A stretch of DNA of 5,573 nucleotides from Pseudomonadota bacterium (GCA_023416415.1 JAEZHR010000212.1:1-5573), one strand, 5' to 3'; shown: positions 1 to 4,749, numbered from the stretch's first letter. The notes: a model not told the origin generated them from the sequence alone. Translations and numbers: made by a program.

Positions 1-71
1 ATGACGCACATGAGCGACAGGAACCCGACCACGAAGATCAGGCGCGACTTGATGGTGACGTTCTTGAACAT
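1..71 (-). CDS. Methyl-accepting chemotaxis protein, N-terminal fragment (runs off the left edge)
   Basis: Only the first 23 codons are present, reading MFKNVTIKSRLIFVVGFLSL and then MCV. A short basic stretch (K3, K8, R10) followed by a hydrophobic run from about residue 11 is the usual start of a transmembrane chemoreceptor, where the first membrane helix anchors a periplasmic sensing domain. The opening 'F-K-N-(L/V)-x-(I/V)-K-x-(R/K)-L' is typical of proteobacterial chemoreceptors. The ATG at 71-69 has an AGGA directly upstream (rc of 73-76), with rather short spacing. The gene reads away from the rest of the window and is preceded by an FNR-type promoter (143-184), so oxygen-responsive expression is likely. 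The family call rests on a short stretch; another membrane sensor such as a histidine kinase or diguanylate cyclase is possible. Confidence 0.68.
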   Translation of the reverse strand, partial: MFKNVTIKSRLIFVVGFLSLMCV

Positions 72-142
72 TTCCTGCCCCGGGGCAATTGCAATAGGAT
101 CGCGCGCGCCGTTCTGAAAGAACGACAGCAAACAGCGCGCCC

Positions 143-184
143 AGCATAGGGGGCGGACAAAGGAAAAACCTTGATCCCGGTCAA
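143..184 (-). promoter_or_regulatory. FNR-type class II promoter for the chemoreceptor gene
   Basis: On the minus strand 184-171 reads TTGAC-CGGG-ATCAA, one base away from the FNR/ANR consensus TTGAT-N4-ATCAA. Exactly 22 bases downstream lies a -10 hexamer TATGCT (148-143). This puts the site centre 41.5 bases before the expected start (near 136), the standard geometry for activation by FNR-family regulators. No good -35 is present, as expected for an activated promoter. The inferred leader to the ATG at 71 is about 65 bases and contains a small GTTCT/AGAAC stem (111-123) and a 12-base palindrome, TGCCCCGGGGCA (76-87), abutting the ribosome binding site. Confidence 0.72.
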
Positions 185-224
185 CTATGTCCGGGTAGGC
201 AACAGCGCCGGGCGGGGCCGACGG

Positions 225-262
225 CGTCCACACATCCCGGTCTGTCTCAGGATGTGTGGGCG
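225..262 (-). terminator. Hairpin after the HTH gene (possible terminator without U-tract)
   Basis: CCACACATCC (228-237) and GGATGTGTGG (250-259) are perfect 10-base complements around a 12-base loop. The stem extends to 13 pairs (225-262) with one G-U. It begins about 20 bases past the stop of the helix-turn-helix gene and lies before the next promoter, so a terminator or 3'-end stabiliser is plausible. No run of T follows on the minus strand. Confidence 0.45.
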
Positions 263-281
263 GCGGGCGCGGACCTGCGTA

Positions 282-608
282 TCAATGCAGGCTTGCCTGA
301 TTCTGCGACGGCTGCTCCTGCGCCGGCTTCGGCTTGCCCTGCGCGTCACTCAGACGATATTTGGTGCGACGGTCGCCCATCAGGTCACGCAATTCGCGAA
401 TGCTCATGCCGGTCGTCTCGTGCATGCGGATCAGCAGCGACGCTCCAACCGGCAGGCGGCGGTGACGGATCTTGCTGATCACTGGCGGAGCGACTTCCAG
501 CATGCGCGACAGCGCGGCGTCATTCTTCAGGTTCATCTTCTGCAAGAGCGTGTCCAGCAGTCGATTCGGGTCGTAAGACTCCTGTCCCACGAGCGCATGT
601 TCGGCCAT
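282..608 (-). CDS. Small helix-turn-helix protein of unknown role
   Basis: This is a 108-aa soluble protein. Residues about 14-78 look like a compact all-helical DNA-binding domain of the Cro/C1 (XRE) kind. A helix-turn-helix is readable at about 30-51 (DAALSRMLEVAPPVISKIRH), with 'PPVISKIRHRR' as the likely recognition helix. A short helical segment 'SIRELRDLMG' follows. The last 25 residues are rich in Q, P and K and are probably disordered. The ATG at 608 is supported by AGGAG (619-615) six bases upstream. It is transcribed alone, divergently from the csbD-like gene, and a hairpin lies downstream. There is no toxin-like partner on either side, so an antitoxin role is not supported. It could be a local transcription regulator; the target is unknown. 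It is not placed in a named family with certainty. Confidence 0.8.
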   Translation of the reverse strand: MAEHALVGQESYDPNRLLDTLLQKMNLKNDAALSRMLEVAPPVISKIRHRRLPVGASLLIRMHETTGMSIRELRDLMGDRRTKYRLSDAQGKPKPAQEQPSQNQASLH

Positions 609-722
609 GATGGTCTCCTGTTGCTCGATAACGAAACGAAATTCGGTGTAACAAAGACCCCTTGTCCGTCATTAAGTTTCCCTCAAATTCTGAATTATTC
701 GACATCGTTCAGAAACGAGCGA

Positions 723-736
723 ATCGCGCTCGCGAT
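723..736. repeat. Short perfect palindrome upstream of the sigma-54 promoter
   Basis: ATCGCG-CT-CGCGAT is a perfect 6+6 inverted repeat with a 2-base centre. It sits about 140 bases upstream of the transcription start predicted for the csbD-like gene, a usual distance for binding sites of sigma-54 activators. It is also about 115 bases upstream of the HTH gene on the other strand. GC-rich palindromes of this size can occur by chance, so function is inferred only. Confidence 0.3.
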
Positions 737-844
737 GCAGCAGGCATCTGTAGCGTTTTCAACTTCCGCTGGAACAATTACAGGACGTTGCCCTGCCGTC
801 CAATACATCCCGTACCGCATGGGCATGTCCTGGAGCGAAGGCTT

Positions 845-861
845 GGGCACAGGACTTGCAA
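845..861 (+). promoter_or_regulatory. Sigma-54 (RpoN) promoter of the csbD-like gene
   Basis: GGGCAC-N5-TTGCAA matches the sigma-54 consensus TGGCAC-N5-TTGCA at every position except the first. The GG (846-847) and GC (858-859) dinucleotides are at the required spacing. The expected transcription start is near 871, giving a leader of about 30 bases that contains the Shine-Dalgarno sequence at 890-896. A sigma-70 or sigma-S reading of the same stretch (TTGGGC at 843, GCTAAA at 867) is much weaker. Confidence 0.65.
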
Positions 862-889
862 CTTGCGCTAAACCTCGTTCTTCTCACGA

Positions 890-896
890 AAGGAGG
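890..896 (+). promoter_or_regulatory. Ribosome binding site that fixes the csbD-like start
   Basis: AAGGAGG lies five bases before the ATG at 902. An in-frame GTG at 896 overlaps this element and cannot be the start, so the protein begins MNWDSIK. Confidence 0.85.
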
Positions 897-901
897 TGTG
901 C

Positions 902-1105
902 ATGAACTGGGACAGCATCAAGAGCAACTGGAAGCAGCATCGAGGCAGGATCAAGGCGCAATGGAGCAAACTGACGGACGACCAGCTGGACGTGATCGAC
1001 GGCCAGCGCGACCAGCTGGCCGGAAAGATCCAGGAAGCCTATGGCGTATCGCGCGCCGAGGCCGAAAACCAGATTCGCAACTTCGAAGTGCACAGCATGC
1101 ATTGA
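902..1105 (+). CDS. CsbD family (YjbJ-like, UPF0337) stress protein
   Basis: This is a 67-aa hydrophilic, helical protein that matches the CsbD/UPF0337 family along its whole length. 'NWKQHRGRIKAQWSKLTDDQL' (residues about 9-29) and 'DGQRDQLAGKIQEAYGVSRAEAENQI' (about 33-58) follow the E. coli YjbJ pattern (NWKQ.KGK.K.QWGKLTDD, then GKRDQL.GKIQE.YG), as I recall it. Family members are abundant, small, soluble proteins induced by general stress or stationary phase; their biochemical role is not known. It is followed 76 bases later by another small stress-associated gene on the same strand, probably co-transcribed. The upstream signal is a sigma-54 promoter rather than an obvious general-stress promoter, which is unusual for this family as far as I know. 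Confidence 0.93.
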   Translation: MNWDSIKSNWKQHRGRIKAQWSKLTDDQLDVIDGQRDQLAGKIQEAYGVSRAEAENQIRNFEVHSMH

Positions 1106-1170
1106 CCCCGCATCGGACGTGAACCAAACAATTGGCGTCAAGTCTATCGGATAGCAATTTACCAATATTC

Positions 1171-1176
1171 AGGAGG
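1171..1176 (+). promoter_or_regulatory. Strong ribosome binding site of the GlsB-like gene
   Basis: AGGAGG lies five bases before the ATG at 1182. It is a near-ideal Shine-Dalgarno element that supports both this start and a high translation rate. No good independent promoter is seen in 1106-1170. Confidence 0.8.
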
Positions 1177-1181
1177 TAACA

Positions 1182-1451
1182 ATGAACTTCATCATCTGGA
1201 TCATAGTGGGCGGGATTCTCGGCTGGCTCGCCAGCCTCGTGATGCGCACCGATGCCCAGCAGGGCATGCTGCTCAACGTCGTGGTGGGGATCATCGGCGC
1301 CCTGCTCGGCGGCTGGCTGCTCGCGCCCCTGTTCGGAACCGGCACGATCAACCAGAACGACTTCAGCATCGGCTCGCTACTCGTCTCCTTCCTCGGCGCA
1401 GTGATTCTTCTGGCCATCGTCAATCTGATCAGACGCGGCACGCCACGCTGA
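1182..1451 (+). CDS. GlsB/YeaQ/YmgE family small membrane protein
   Basis: This is an 89-aa inner-membrane protein with three predicted membrane helices (about residues 3-20, 28-50 and 64-83) and a basic C-terminus (RRGTPR). Glycine-rich helices 'IIVGGILGWLASLVM' and 'LNVVVGIIGALLGGWLL' are the hallmark of the YeaQ/YmgE/GlsB family (Pfam 'transglycosylase-associated'). Despite that name, no enzymatic activity is established; members are linked to general and envelope stress. The loop between helices 2 and 3 (about 51-63, 'FGTGTINQNDFSI') is the usual polar loop. The gene follows the CsbD-like gene at 76 bases, and the two stress-type families often occur together. A strong hairpin directly downstream suggests that the unit ends here. 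Confidence 0.93.
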   Translation: MNFIIWIIVGGILGWLASLVMRTDAQQGMLLNVVVGIIGALLGGWLLAPLFGTGTINQNDFSIGSLLVSFLGAVILLAIVNLIRRGTPR

Positions 1452-1460
1452 CCTTGCCCA

Positions 1461-1494
1461 GCATGCCGCCTCCCGCAGGGGAAAGGCGGCATGC
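1461..1494. terminator. Hairpin between convergent genes (likely bidirectional terminator)
   Basis: GCATGCCGCCT (1461-1471) and AGGCGGCATGC (1484-1494) form a perfect 11-base stem around a 12-base loop. The hairpin occupies the 62-base gap between the GlsB-like gene and the converging acyl-CoA dehydrogenase, so it can serve both strands. A T-run is missing on both sides, so termination may be weak or factor-assisted. Confidence 0.6.
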
Positions 1495-1513
1495 GGCTGC
1501 GCCGCGTCATGCA

Positions 1514-2737
1514 TCACATCACATTCTTGTACTTCTTCAGCTCCAGCTTTCCGATCTGGTTGCGGTGCACCTCATCCGGACCATCAGCCAGGCGCAGCGT
1601 GCGGGCCTGCGCGTAGGAATGGGCAAGGATGAAATCGTCCGATACGCCCCCGCCGCCATGGGCCTGTATCGCCCAATCGATCACCTGGCAGGCCATGTTC
1701 GGAGCGGCTACCTTGATCATCGCGATCTCCTTCGCCGCCACCTTGTTTCCAACCGTATCCATCATGTAAGCCGCATTGAGCACCAGAAAGCGTGACTGGT
1801 CGATCAGGATGCGGGCGTTGGCAATGCGTTCGAGCGTGACCGTCTGTTCCGCCACCGGCTTGCCGAATGCCACGCGTTTGAGCGTGCGCTTGCACATCGC
1901 CTCCAGCGCACGCTCGGCCAGACCGATCAGGCGCATGCAGTGATGGATGCGGCCGGGACCGAGGCGCCCCTGCGCGATTTCGAATCCTCTCCCCTCACCC
2001 AGCAGGATGTTCTTGACGGGCACGCGCACGTTCTCGAACAGCACCTCGCCGTGACCATGCGGCGCATCGTCGTAGCCGAACACCGGCAGATGGCGCAACA
2101 CGGTCACACCCGGCGTATCGCGCGGCACCACGATCATCGACTGCTGCTTGTGCTTTTCAGCATTCGGATCGGTCTTGCCCATGAAGATGAATACCTTGCA
2201 GCGCGGATCGTTGGCGCCGGAAGACCACCACTTGCGCCCGTTGATGACGTACTCGTCACCGTCCCGCACGATCGAAGCCTCGATGTTGGTCGCATCCGAG
2301 GAAGCGACGGCCGGCTCGGTCATCGCGAAGCAGGATCGGATCTTCCCTTCCAGCAGCGGCTCCAGCCACTGGCTCTTGATCTCCTCGCTGGCGTAGCGCT
2401 CGAGTGTTTCCATGTTGCCGGTGTCCGGCGCCGAGCAGTTGAATACTTCAGCCGACCAGATGGCACGCCCCATGATCTCGCATAGCGGCGCATATTCGAG
2501 ATTGGTCAGGCCGGCACCGCGCTCCGAATTCGGCAGAAATAGATTCCACAAGCCCTGCGCCCGCGCATTCTCCTTCAGCGTTTCGATTACCGCTGTCGGC
2601 ACCCAGGGATTGCCCTTGGCGCGGTTCGCTTCGACTTCCGCAAAGTAGCGCGCTTCATTCGGATAGACGTGCTCGTCCATGAAGGCATTCAGGCGCTTCT
2701 GCAAATCCTTGACCTTGGGGCTGTATTCGAAATCCAT
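1514..2737 (-). CDS. Acyl-CoA dehydrogenase, ACAD10/11-like
   Basis: This 407-aa FAD flavoprotein is expected to act on an acyl-CoA in the cytoplasm. Visible parts are an N-terminal helical domain, the FAD/substrate motif 'CFAMTEPAVASSD' (about 136-148), the middle beta domain with 'INGRKWWSSGA', and a C-terminal helical domain with 'GRIHHCMRLIGLAERALE' and 'IQAHGGGGVSDD'. The catalytic region reads 'RLADGPDEVHR' (about 382-392). Where medium-chain dehydrogenases have Glu in 'YEGT', this protein has Asp (D385). That motif is characteristic of the ACAD10/11 group, some of which convert 4-phosphoacyl-CoA to 3-hydroxyacyl-CoA (LvaC of levulinate catabolism is a bacterial example); the substrate here is inferred only. 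The ATG at 2737 is preferred because GGAG lies eight bases before it; an in-frame GTG at 2746 overlaps that site. It is 57 bases downstream of the phosphatase gene and probably in its operon. Confidence 0.93.
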   Translation of the reverse strand: MDFEYSPKVKDLQKRLNAFMDEHVYPNEARYFAEVEANRAKGNPWVPTAVIETLKENARAQGLWNLFLPNSERGAGLTNLEYAPLCEIMGRAIWSAEVFNCSAPDTGNMETLERYASEEIKSQWLEPLLEGKIRSCFAMTEPAVASSDATNIEASIVRDGDEYVINGRKWWSSGANDPRCKVFIFMGKTDPNAEKHKQQSMIVVPRDTPGVTVLRHLPVFGYDDAPHGHGEVLFENVRVPVKNILLGEGRGFEIAQGRLGPGRIHHCMRLIGLAERALEAMCKRTLKRVAFGKPVAEQTVTLERIANARILIDQSRFLVLNAAYMMDTVGNKVAAKEIAMIKVAAPNMACQVIDWAIQAHGGGGVSDDFILAHSYAQARTLRLADGPDEVHRNQIGKLELKKYKNVM

Positions 2738-2745
2738 GCTTGTCA

Positions 2746-2749
2746 CTCC
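2746..2749 (-). promoter_or_regulatory. Ribosome binding site that sets the dehydrogenase start
   Basis: GGAG (2749-2746) is eight bases before the ATG at 2737. The alternative GTG start at 2746 shares a base with it and so has no binding site of its own. The protein therefore begins MDFEYSP. Confidence 0.65.
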
Positions 2750-2794
2750 ATCGTTCGTGCGCGTTTGCGCGGGGTGGGAATCCGTTCGGACCTG

Positions 2795-3502
2795 CTAACG
2801 GAAGGTAATCACATGCGGCTGCGCCATGCGCTCGAGATGCGCATGGTTGTTCAAATAGCTCAAGCTGACCTGGCCCGGCTGGAACAACACGCGGGTAACG
2901 CCGCAGTTGACCAGCCCCCAGCTCAGGCGGGCGGTTGCTGCATCGCTCATGTCAAGCAAACGCTGACAGAGGGCGGCGATGACACCACCTGAGGTGAATA
3001 CGGCTACCGAATCCCCTCGCTCGGCGTCCTGCACCAAGCGCTCCAGCGCCGTCCAGCAGCGTTGACGAAAGGCCGGCCAGGACTCGCTGTAGTCTTCATC
3101 GAAACGACCGCTCATCCAGCGCGACATCGCCGCCGCGAACATTTCCTGGAATGCCGCGCGCGGATTGGCGCTCTTTTCAAGGAGCGCCCGCAGTTGCGCG
3201 GAATCGCCCAGTTCCGGGCGATAGCACCTCAGCACTTCAACGTGCGCATATTCGTTAAAGCATGGATCGACCTGCCACTCCCCGGCCGGACGCAAGGCGA
3301 GTTCGTGCGCATTCATGCAGGCCTCGGCGGTCTGGCGCTGACGCAGCAGGCTGCCGGAGGTGACCCGCGTGAAGCGCTGGCCGGTTTGCGCAAACCAGGT
3401 GCCAAGGACACGGGCCTGCTCGAAACCCAGTTCGGAAAGACGGTCATAGTCGGCGCTGTCGAACGAAGCCTGTCCATGCCGAACGAGAAAAATTTGCCCC
3501 AT
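2795..3502 (-). CDS. Histidine phosphatase superfamily protein lacking the usual second catalytic His
   Basis: This is a 235-aa cytoplasmic protein of the phosphoglycerate-mutase-like fold. The N-terminus 'IFLVRHGQASF' carries the RHG signature with the phospho-accepting His9 and Arg8. 'SGSLLRQRQTAEA' (49-61) supplies the second phosphate-binding Arg (R54), and 'CFNEY' (81-85) supplies the usual acidic residue. The late motif normally reading V-S-H-G-G reads 'VFTSGGVIAA' (168-177), so Ser171 replaces the second catalytic His. Activity may be reduced or altered, or this may be a subfamily trait. The substrate is unknown. The start ATG at 3502 is chosen because RHG then falls at the normal place and because the predicted transcription start (about 3543) excludes the upstream in-frame TTG at 3547. 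The ribosome binding site is weak. It is first in an apparent operon with the dehydrogenase, divergent from a LysR regulator. Confidence 0.9.
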   Translation of the reverse strand: MGQIFLVRHGQASFDSADYDRLSELGFEQARVLGTWFAQTGQRFTRVTSGSLLRQRQTAEACMNAHELALRPAGEWQVDPCFNEYAHVEVLRCYRPELGDSAQLRALLEKSANPRAAFQEMFAAAMSRWMSGRFDEDYSESWPAFRQRCWTALERLVQDAERGDSVAVFTSGGVIAALCQRLLDMSDAATARLSWGLVNCGVTRVLFQPGQVSLSYLNNHAHLERMAQPHVITFR

Positions 3503-3524
3503 CGTTTGCAATTCCGCGATAGAC

Positions 3525-3539
3525 GGTGCCAGCGGCACC
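3525..3539 (-). other. Small hairpin in the phosphatase leader
   Basis: GGTGCC (3525-3530) and GGCACC (3534-3539) form a perfect 6-base stem around a 3-base loop. It lies within the first 20 bases of the predicted transcript, where it could stabilise the 5' end. Its role is inferred. Confidence 0.35.
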
Positions 3540-3549
3540 CACGACAAAA

Positions 3550-3578
3550 AGCATAACGACAGGTTTAAAATCCATCAA
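3550..3578 (-). promoter_or_regulatory. Sigma-70 promoter of the phosphatase-dehydrogenase operon
   Basis: On the minus strand, TTGATG (3578-3573) and TATGCT (3555-3550) are separated by exactly 17 bases. Each hexamer matches the sigma-70 consensus at four of six positions. The predicted start is near 3543, leaving a leader of about 41 bases. The -35 lies within the LysR-type dyad centred at 3577, so the regulator probably contacts or occludes polymerase here. Confidence 0.65.
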
Positions 3579-3605
3579 ATGAATACTTCTAATTCAAATG
3601 GATTA
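3569..3605. promoter_or_regulatory. LysR-type operator region (T-N11-A dyad plus second copy)
   Basis: ATCCAT-CAA-ATGAAT (3570-3584) is an imperfect dyad containing a T-N11-A core (T3571 to A3583), the classic LysR-family site. A related element, ATTCAAATGGAT (3592-3603), lies just downstream. AATCCAT (3569-3575) and ATGGATT (3598-3604) form a 7-base outer inverted repeat. TCAAATG recurs at 3575 and 3594, a 19-base period of about two helical turns. Location in the divergent gap next to the lysR gene supports autoregulation together with control of the operon. Confidence 0.55.
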
Positions 3606-3610
3606 GTTTC

Positions 3611-4513
3611 ATGCATATATCACGCGTAGACCTGAACCTGTTCACCGTCTTCGAAGCGATCTACAGCGAAGCCAGCGTCACCCGCGCCAGCCGGCGCCTG
3701 AACCTGACACAGCCGGCCATCAGCCATGCACTGGCCCGCCTGCGCCAGATGTTCGATGACCCGCTGTTCGTGCGCCAGGGCCACACGATGGTGCCGACGC
3801 CGGCGGCACGCAATCTGATCGAACCTGTACGCTGCGCACTGCGGGACCTCGAACGCACACTTTCCGGTATCAGCGTCTTTGCCCCCGCCAGCGCCGACAA
3901 GCGCTTCACCCTGGCGCTACGCGATGTGCTGGAAGCAACCGTCCTGCCGTCCTTGATGCGACGAATGCAGGAAGCGGCGCCCGGAAGCTCCGTTGCCGCG
4001 GTTCACGTCGAGCGGCGCGAGCTGGAGCACGAGCTGGCAGGAGGTGCTATCGACGGTGCCGTCGATGTGCTGCTGCCGTTGTCGAACGAGATCCGCCGTA
4101 CCCGCATCTACCGCGACGCTACGGTCGTGGTTGCCCGCCACGGGCATCCCGCCATCAATGGCAACATCGATCTGGGAACCTACCTCAAGCAAGATCACGT
4201 GCTCGCCAGTTCGCGCCGGCGCGGGCCGGGCCTGGAAGACTTCGAACTCAGCCGGCACGGTTTGGAAAGACGCATTCGCTTGCGCTGCCAGCACTATTTC
4301 GCTGCGTGCCGGGTGGTCAGCCAGACCGATCTGATTCTCACCATGCCCGGGCGCTATGCCAGGATCGCGAACAGCCAGTTCGGCAACCAGATCCTGCCTT
4401 TTCCGCTCGACGTCCCCGCCTTCGACATCTTCCTTTACTGGCACGCCAACATGGACTCCGATCCCGCGAACCGCTGGTTCCGGGAGCAGGTAATCGCTTC
4501 GATTCTCGACTGA
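3611..4513 (+). CDS. LysR family transcriptional regulator
   Basis: This 300-aa protein is full length for the family. The N-terminal winged helix-turn-helix (about residues 6-65) shows the signature 'ASVTRASRRLNLTQPAISHALARLRQMFDDPLFVRQG' split over residues 21-57, followed by 'MVPTPAA'. A linker helix (about 66-88) leads to the periplasmic-binding-protein-like effector domain (about 98-300). The C-terminal 'FLYWHANMDSDPANRWFREQV' resembles the NodD/aromatic-response branch of the family; the effector is not predictable from sequence alone. It is divergent from the phosphatase-dehydrogenase operon with a dyad operator between them, so it most likely controls that operon and itself. The ATG at 3611 is the natural start by domain position, although no strong Shine-Dalgarno is visible (only GGA about nine bases before). 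It lies upstream of csgE on the same strand but about 270 bases away, probably a separate unit. Confidence 0.95.
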   Translation: MHISRVDLNLFTVFEAIYSEASVTRASRRLNLTQPAISHALARLRQMFDDPLFVRQGHTMVPTPAARNLIEPVRCALRDLERTLSGISVFAPASADKRFTLALRDVLEATVLPSLMRRMQEAAPGSSVAAVHVERRELEHELAGGAIDGAVDVLLPLSNEIRRTRIYRDATVVVARHGHPAINGNIDLGTYLKQDHVLASSRRRGPGLEDFELSRHGLERRIRLRCQHYFAACRVVSQTDLILTMPGRYARIANSQFGNQILPFPLDVPAFDIFLYWHANMDSDPANRWFREQVIASILD

Positions 4514-4556
4514 CGAAACAGCGCACTCCGTTCCCGGATTGCGACGCCTGAAGCGC

Positions 4557-4572
4557 AGGCCACTCCTGGCCT
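4557..4572 (+). terminator. Weak hairpin after lysR
   Basis: AGGCCA (4557-4562) and TGGCCT (4567-4572) form a perfect 6-base stem with a CTCC loop, 44 bases after the lysR stop. No T-run follows (CCCCCAGCC instead), so it may only mark the 3' end. Confidence 0.35.
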
Positions 4573-4683
4573 CCCCCAGCCTGCCGCGCATTCTCCTCGC
4601 CCAAGCCGCTAGGACGGCCCCTCTCCACTTGGCGCGCCCCCGGTCGTGCGCCCCATGTCACTCCCCCGCAGCATCTTCGCTTC

Positions 4684-4718
4684 GGCAAATTATTGCCACA
4701 TGGTTATTTTAATTGCCA
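4684..4718. repeat. TTGCC half-sites upstream of the csgE promoter
   Basis: GGCAA-ATTA-TTGCC (4684-4697) is an inverted repeat. TTGCCA then recurs at 4713-4718, exactly 20 bases after the copy at 4693-4698. The three half-sites lie in an AT-rich island directly upstream of the -35 at 4721, where activator sites usually are. The binding protein is unknown. Confidence 0.4.
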
Positions 4719-4720
4719 AA

Positions 4721-4742
4721 TTGACAGTTAAAAAACTGTCAA
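4721..4742. promoter_or_regulatory. Palindromic operator over the csgE promoter
   Basis: TTGACAGTT-AAAA-AACTGTCAA is a perfect 9+9 inverted repeat with a 4-base centre. It covers the -35 hexamer and most of the spacer of the csgE promoter. The position suggests a dimeric regulator that competes with or assists RNA polymerase. It does not resemble the enteric CsgD site as I know it, and the regulator cannot be named. Confidence 0.6.
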
Positions 4743-4749
4743 CGATGAT
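4721..4749 (+). promoter_or_regulatory. Sigma-70 promoter of the csgEF operon
   Basis: A consensus -35 TTGACA (4721-4726) is followed after 17 bases by GATGAT (4744-4749), four of six matches to the -10. The predicted start is near 4756, giving a leader of about 29 bases before the csgE ATG. Confidence 0.6.

Noticed and set aside
609..705. Promoter for the HTH gene (for example TTGTTA-17-TTATCG, or an RpoE-like GAAACTT-16-TCTTT)
   Set aside because: The -10 match is very poor in the first and both elements are imperfect in the second, so neither is good enough to annotate.
662..871. Small plus-strand frame in the HTH/csbD gap (MSVIKFPSN...)
   Set aside because: It starts with TTG without a ribosome binding site, ends inside the sigma-54 promoter region and has no recognisable pattern.
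171..905. Long plus-strand open frame of 244 codons spanning the HTH gene and its upstream gap
   Set aside because: It is antisense to the well-supported HTH gene, runs through promoter sequences on both sides, has no ribosome binding site and gives a protein of Arg/Leu-rich shadow composition.
1106..1170. Separate promoter for the GlsB-like gene (TTGACC or TTGGCG with a downstream -10)
   Set aside because: No acceptable -10 at 16-18 bases from either hexamer; co-transcription with the csbD-like gene is simpler.
1940..2485. 181-codon plus-strand frame
   Set aside because: It is antisense to the acyl-CoA dehydrogenase; the His/Arg-rich composition is that of a mirrored GC-rich coding strand.
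3062..3556. 164-codon plus-strand frame
   Set aside because: It is antisense to the phosphatase and covers its promoter; no ribosome binding site or family pattern.
3917..4591. 224-codon minus-strand frame
   Set aside because: It is antisense to the LysR effector domain, which is clearly the real gene from its conserved ends.
4721..4742. Palindrome as the terminator of lysR
   Set aside because: It is over 200 bases past the lysR stop, has no T-run, and contains a consensus -35 placed correctly for csgE; an operator fits better.
4721..4742. FleQ or LexA site
   Set aside because: The half-site order (TTGAC outside, GTCAA at the far end) is reversed relative to the FleQ pattern, and the ACAG/CTGT order is reversed relative to LexA.
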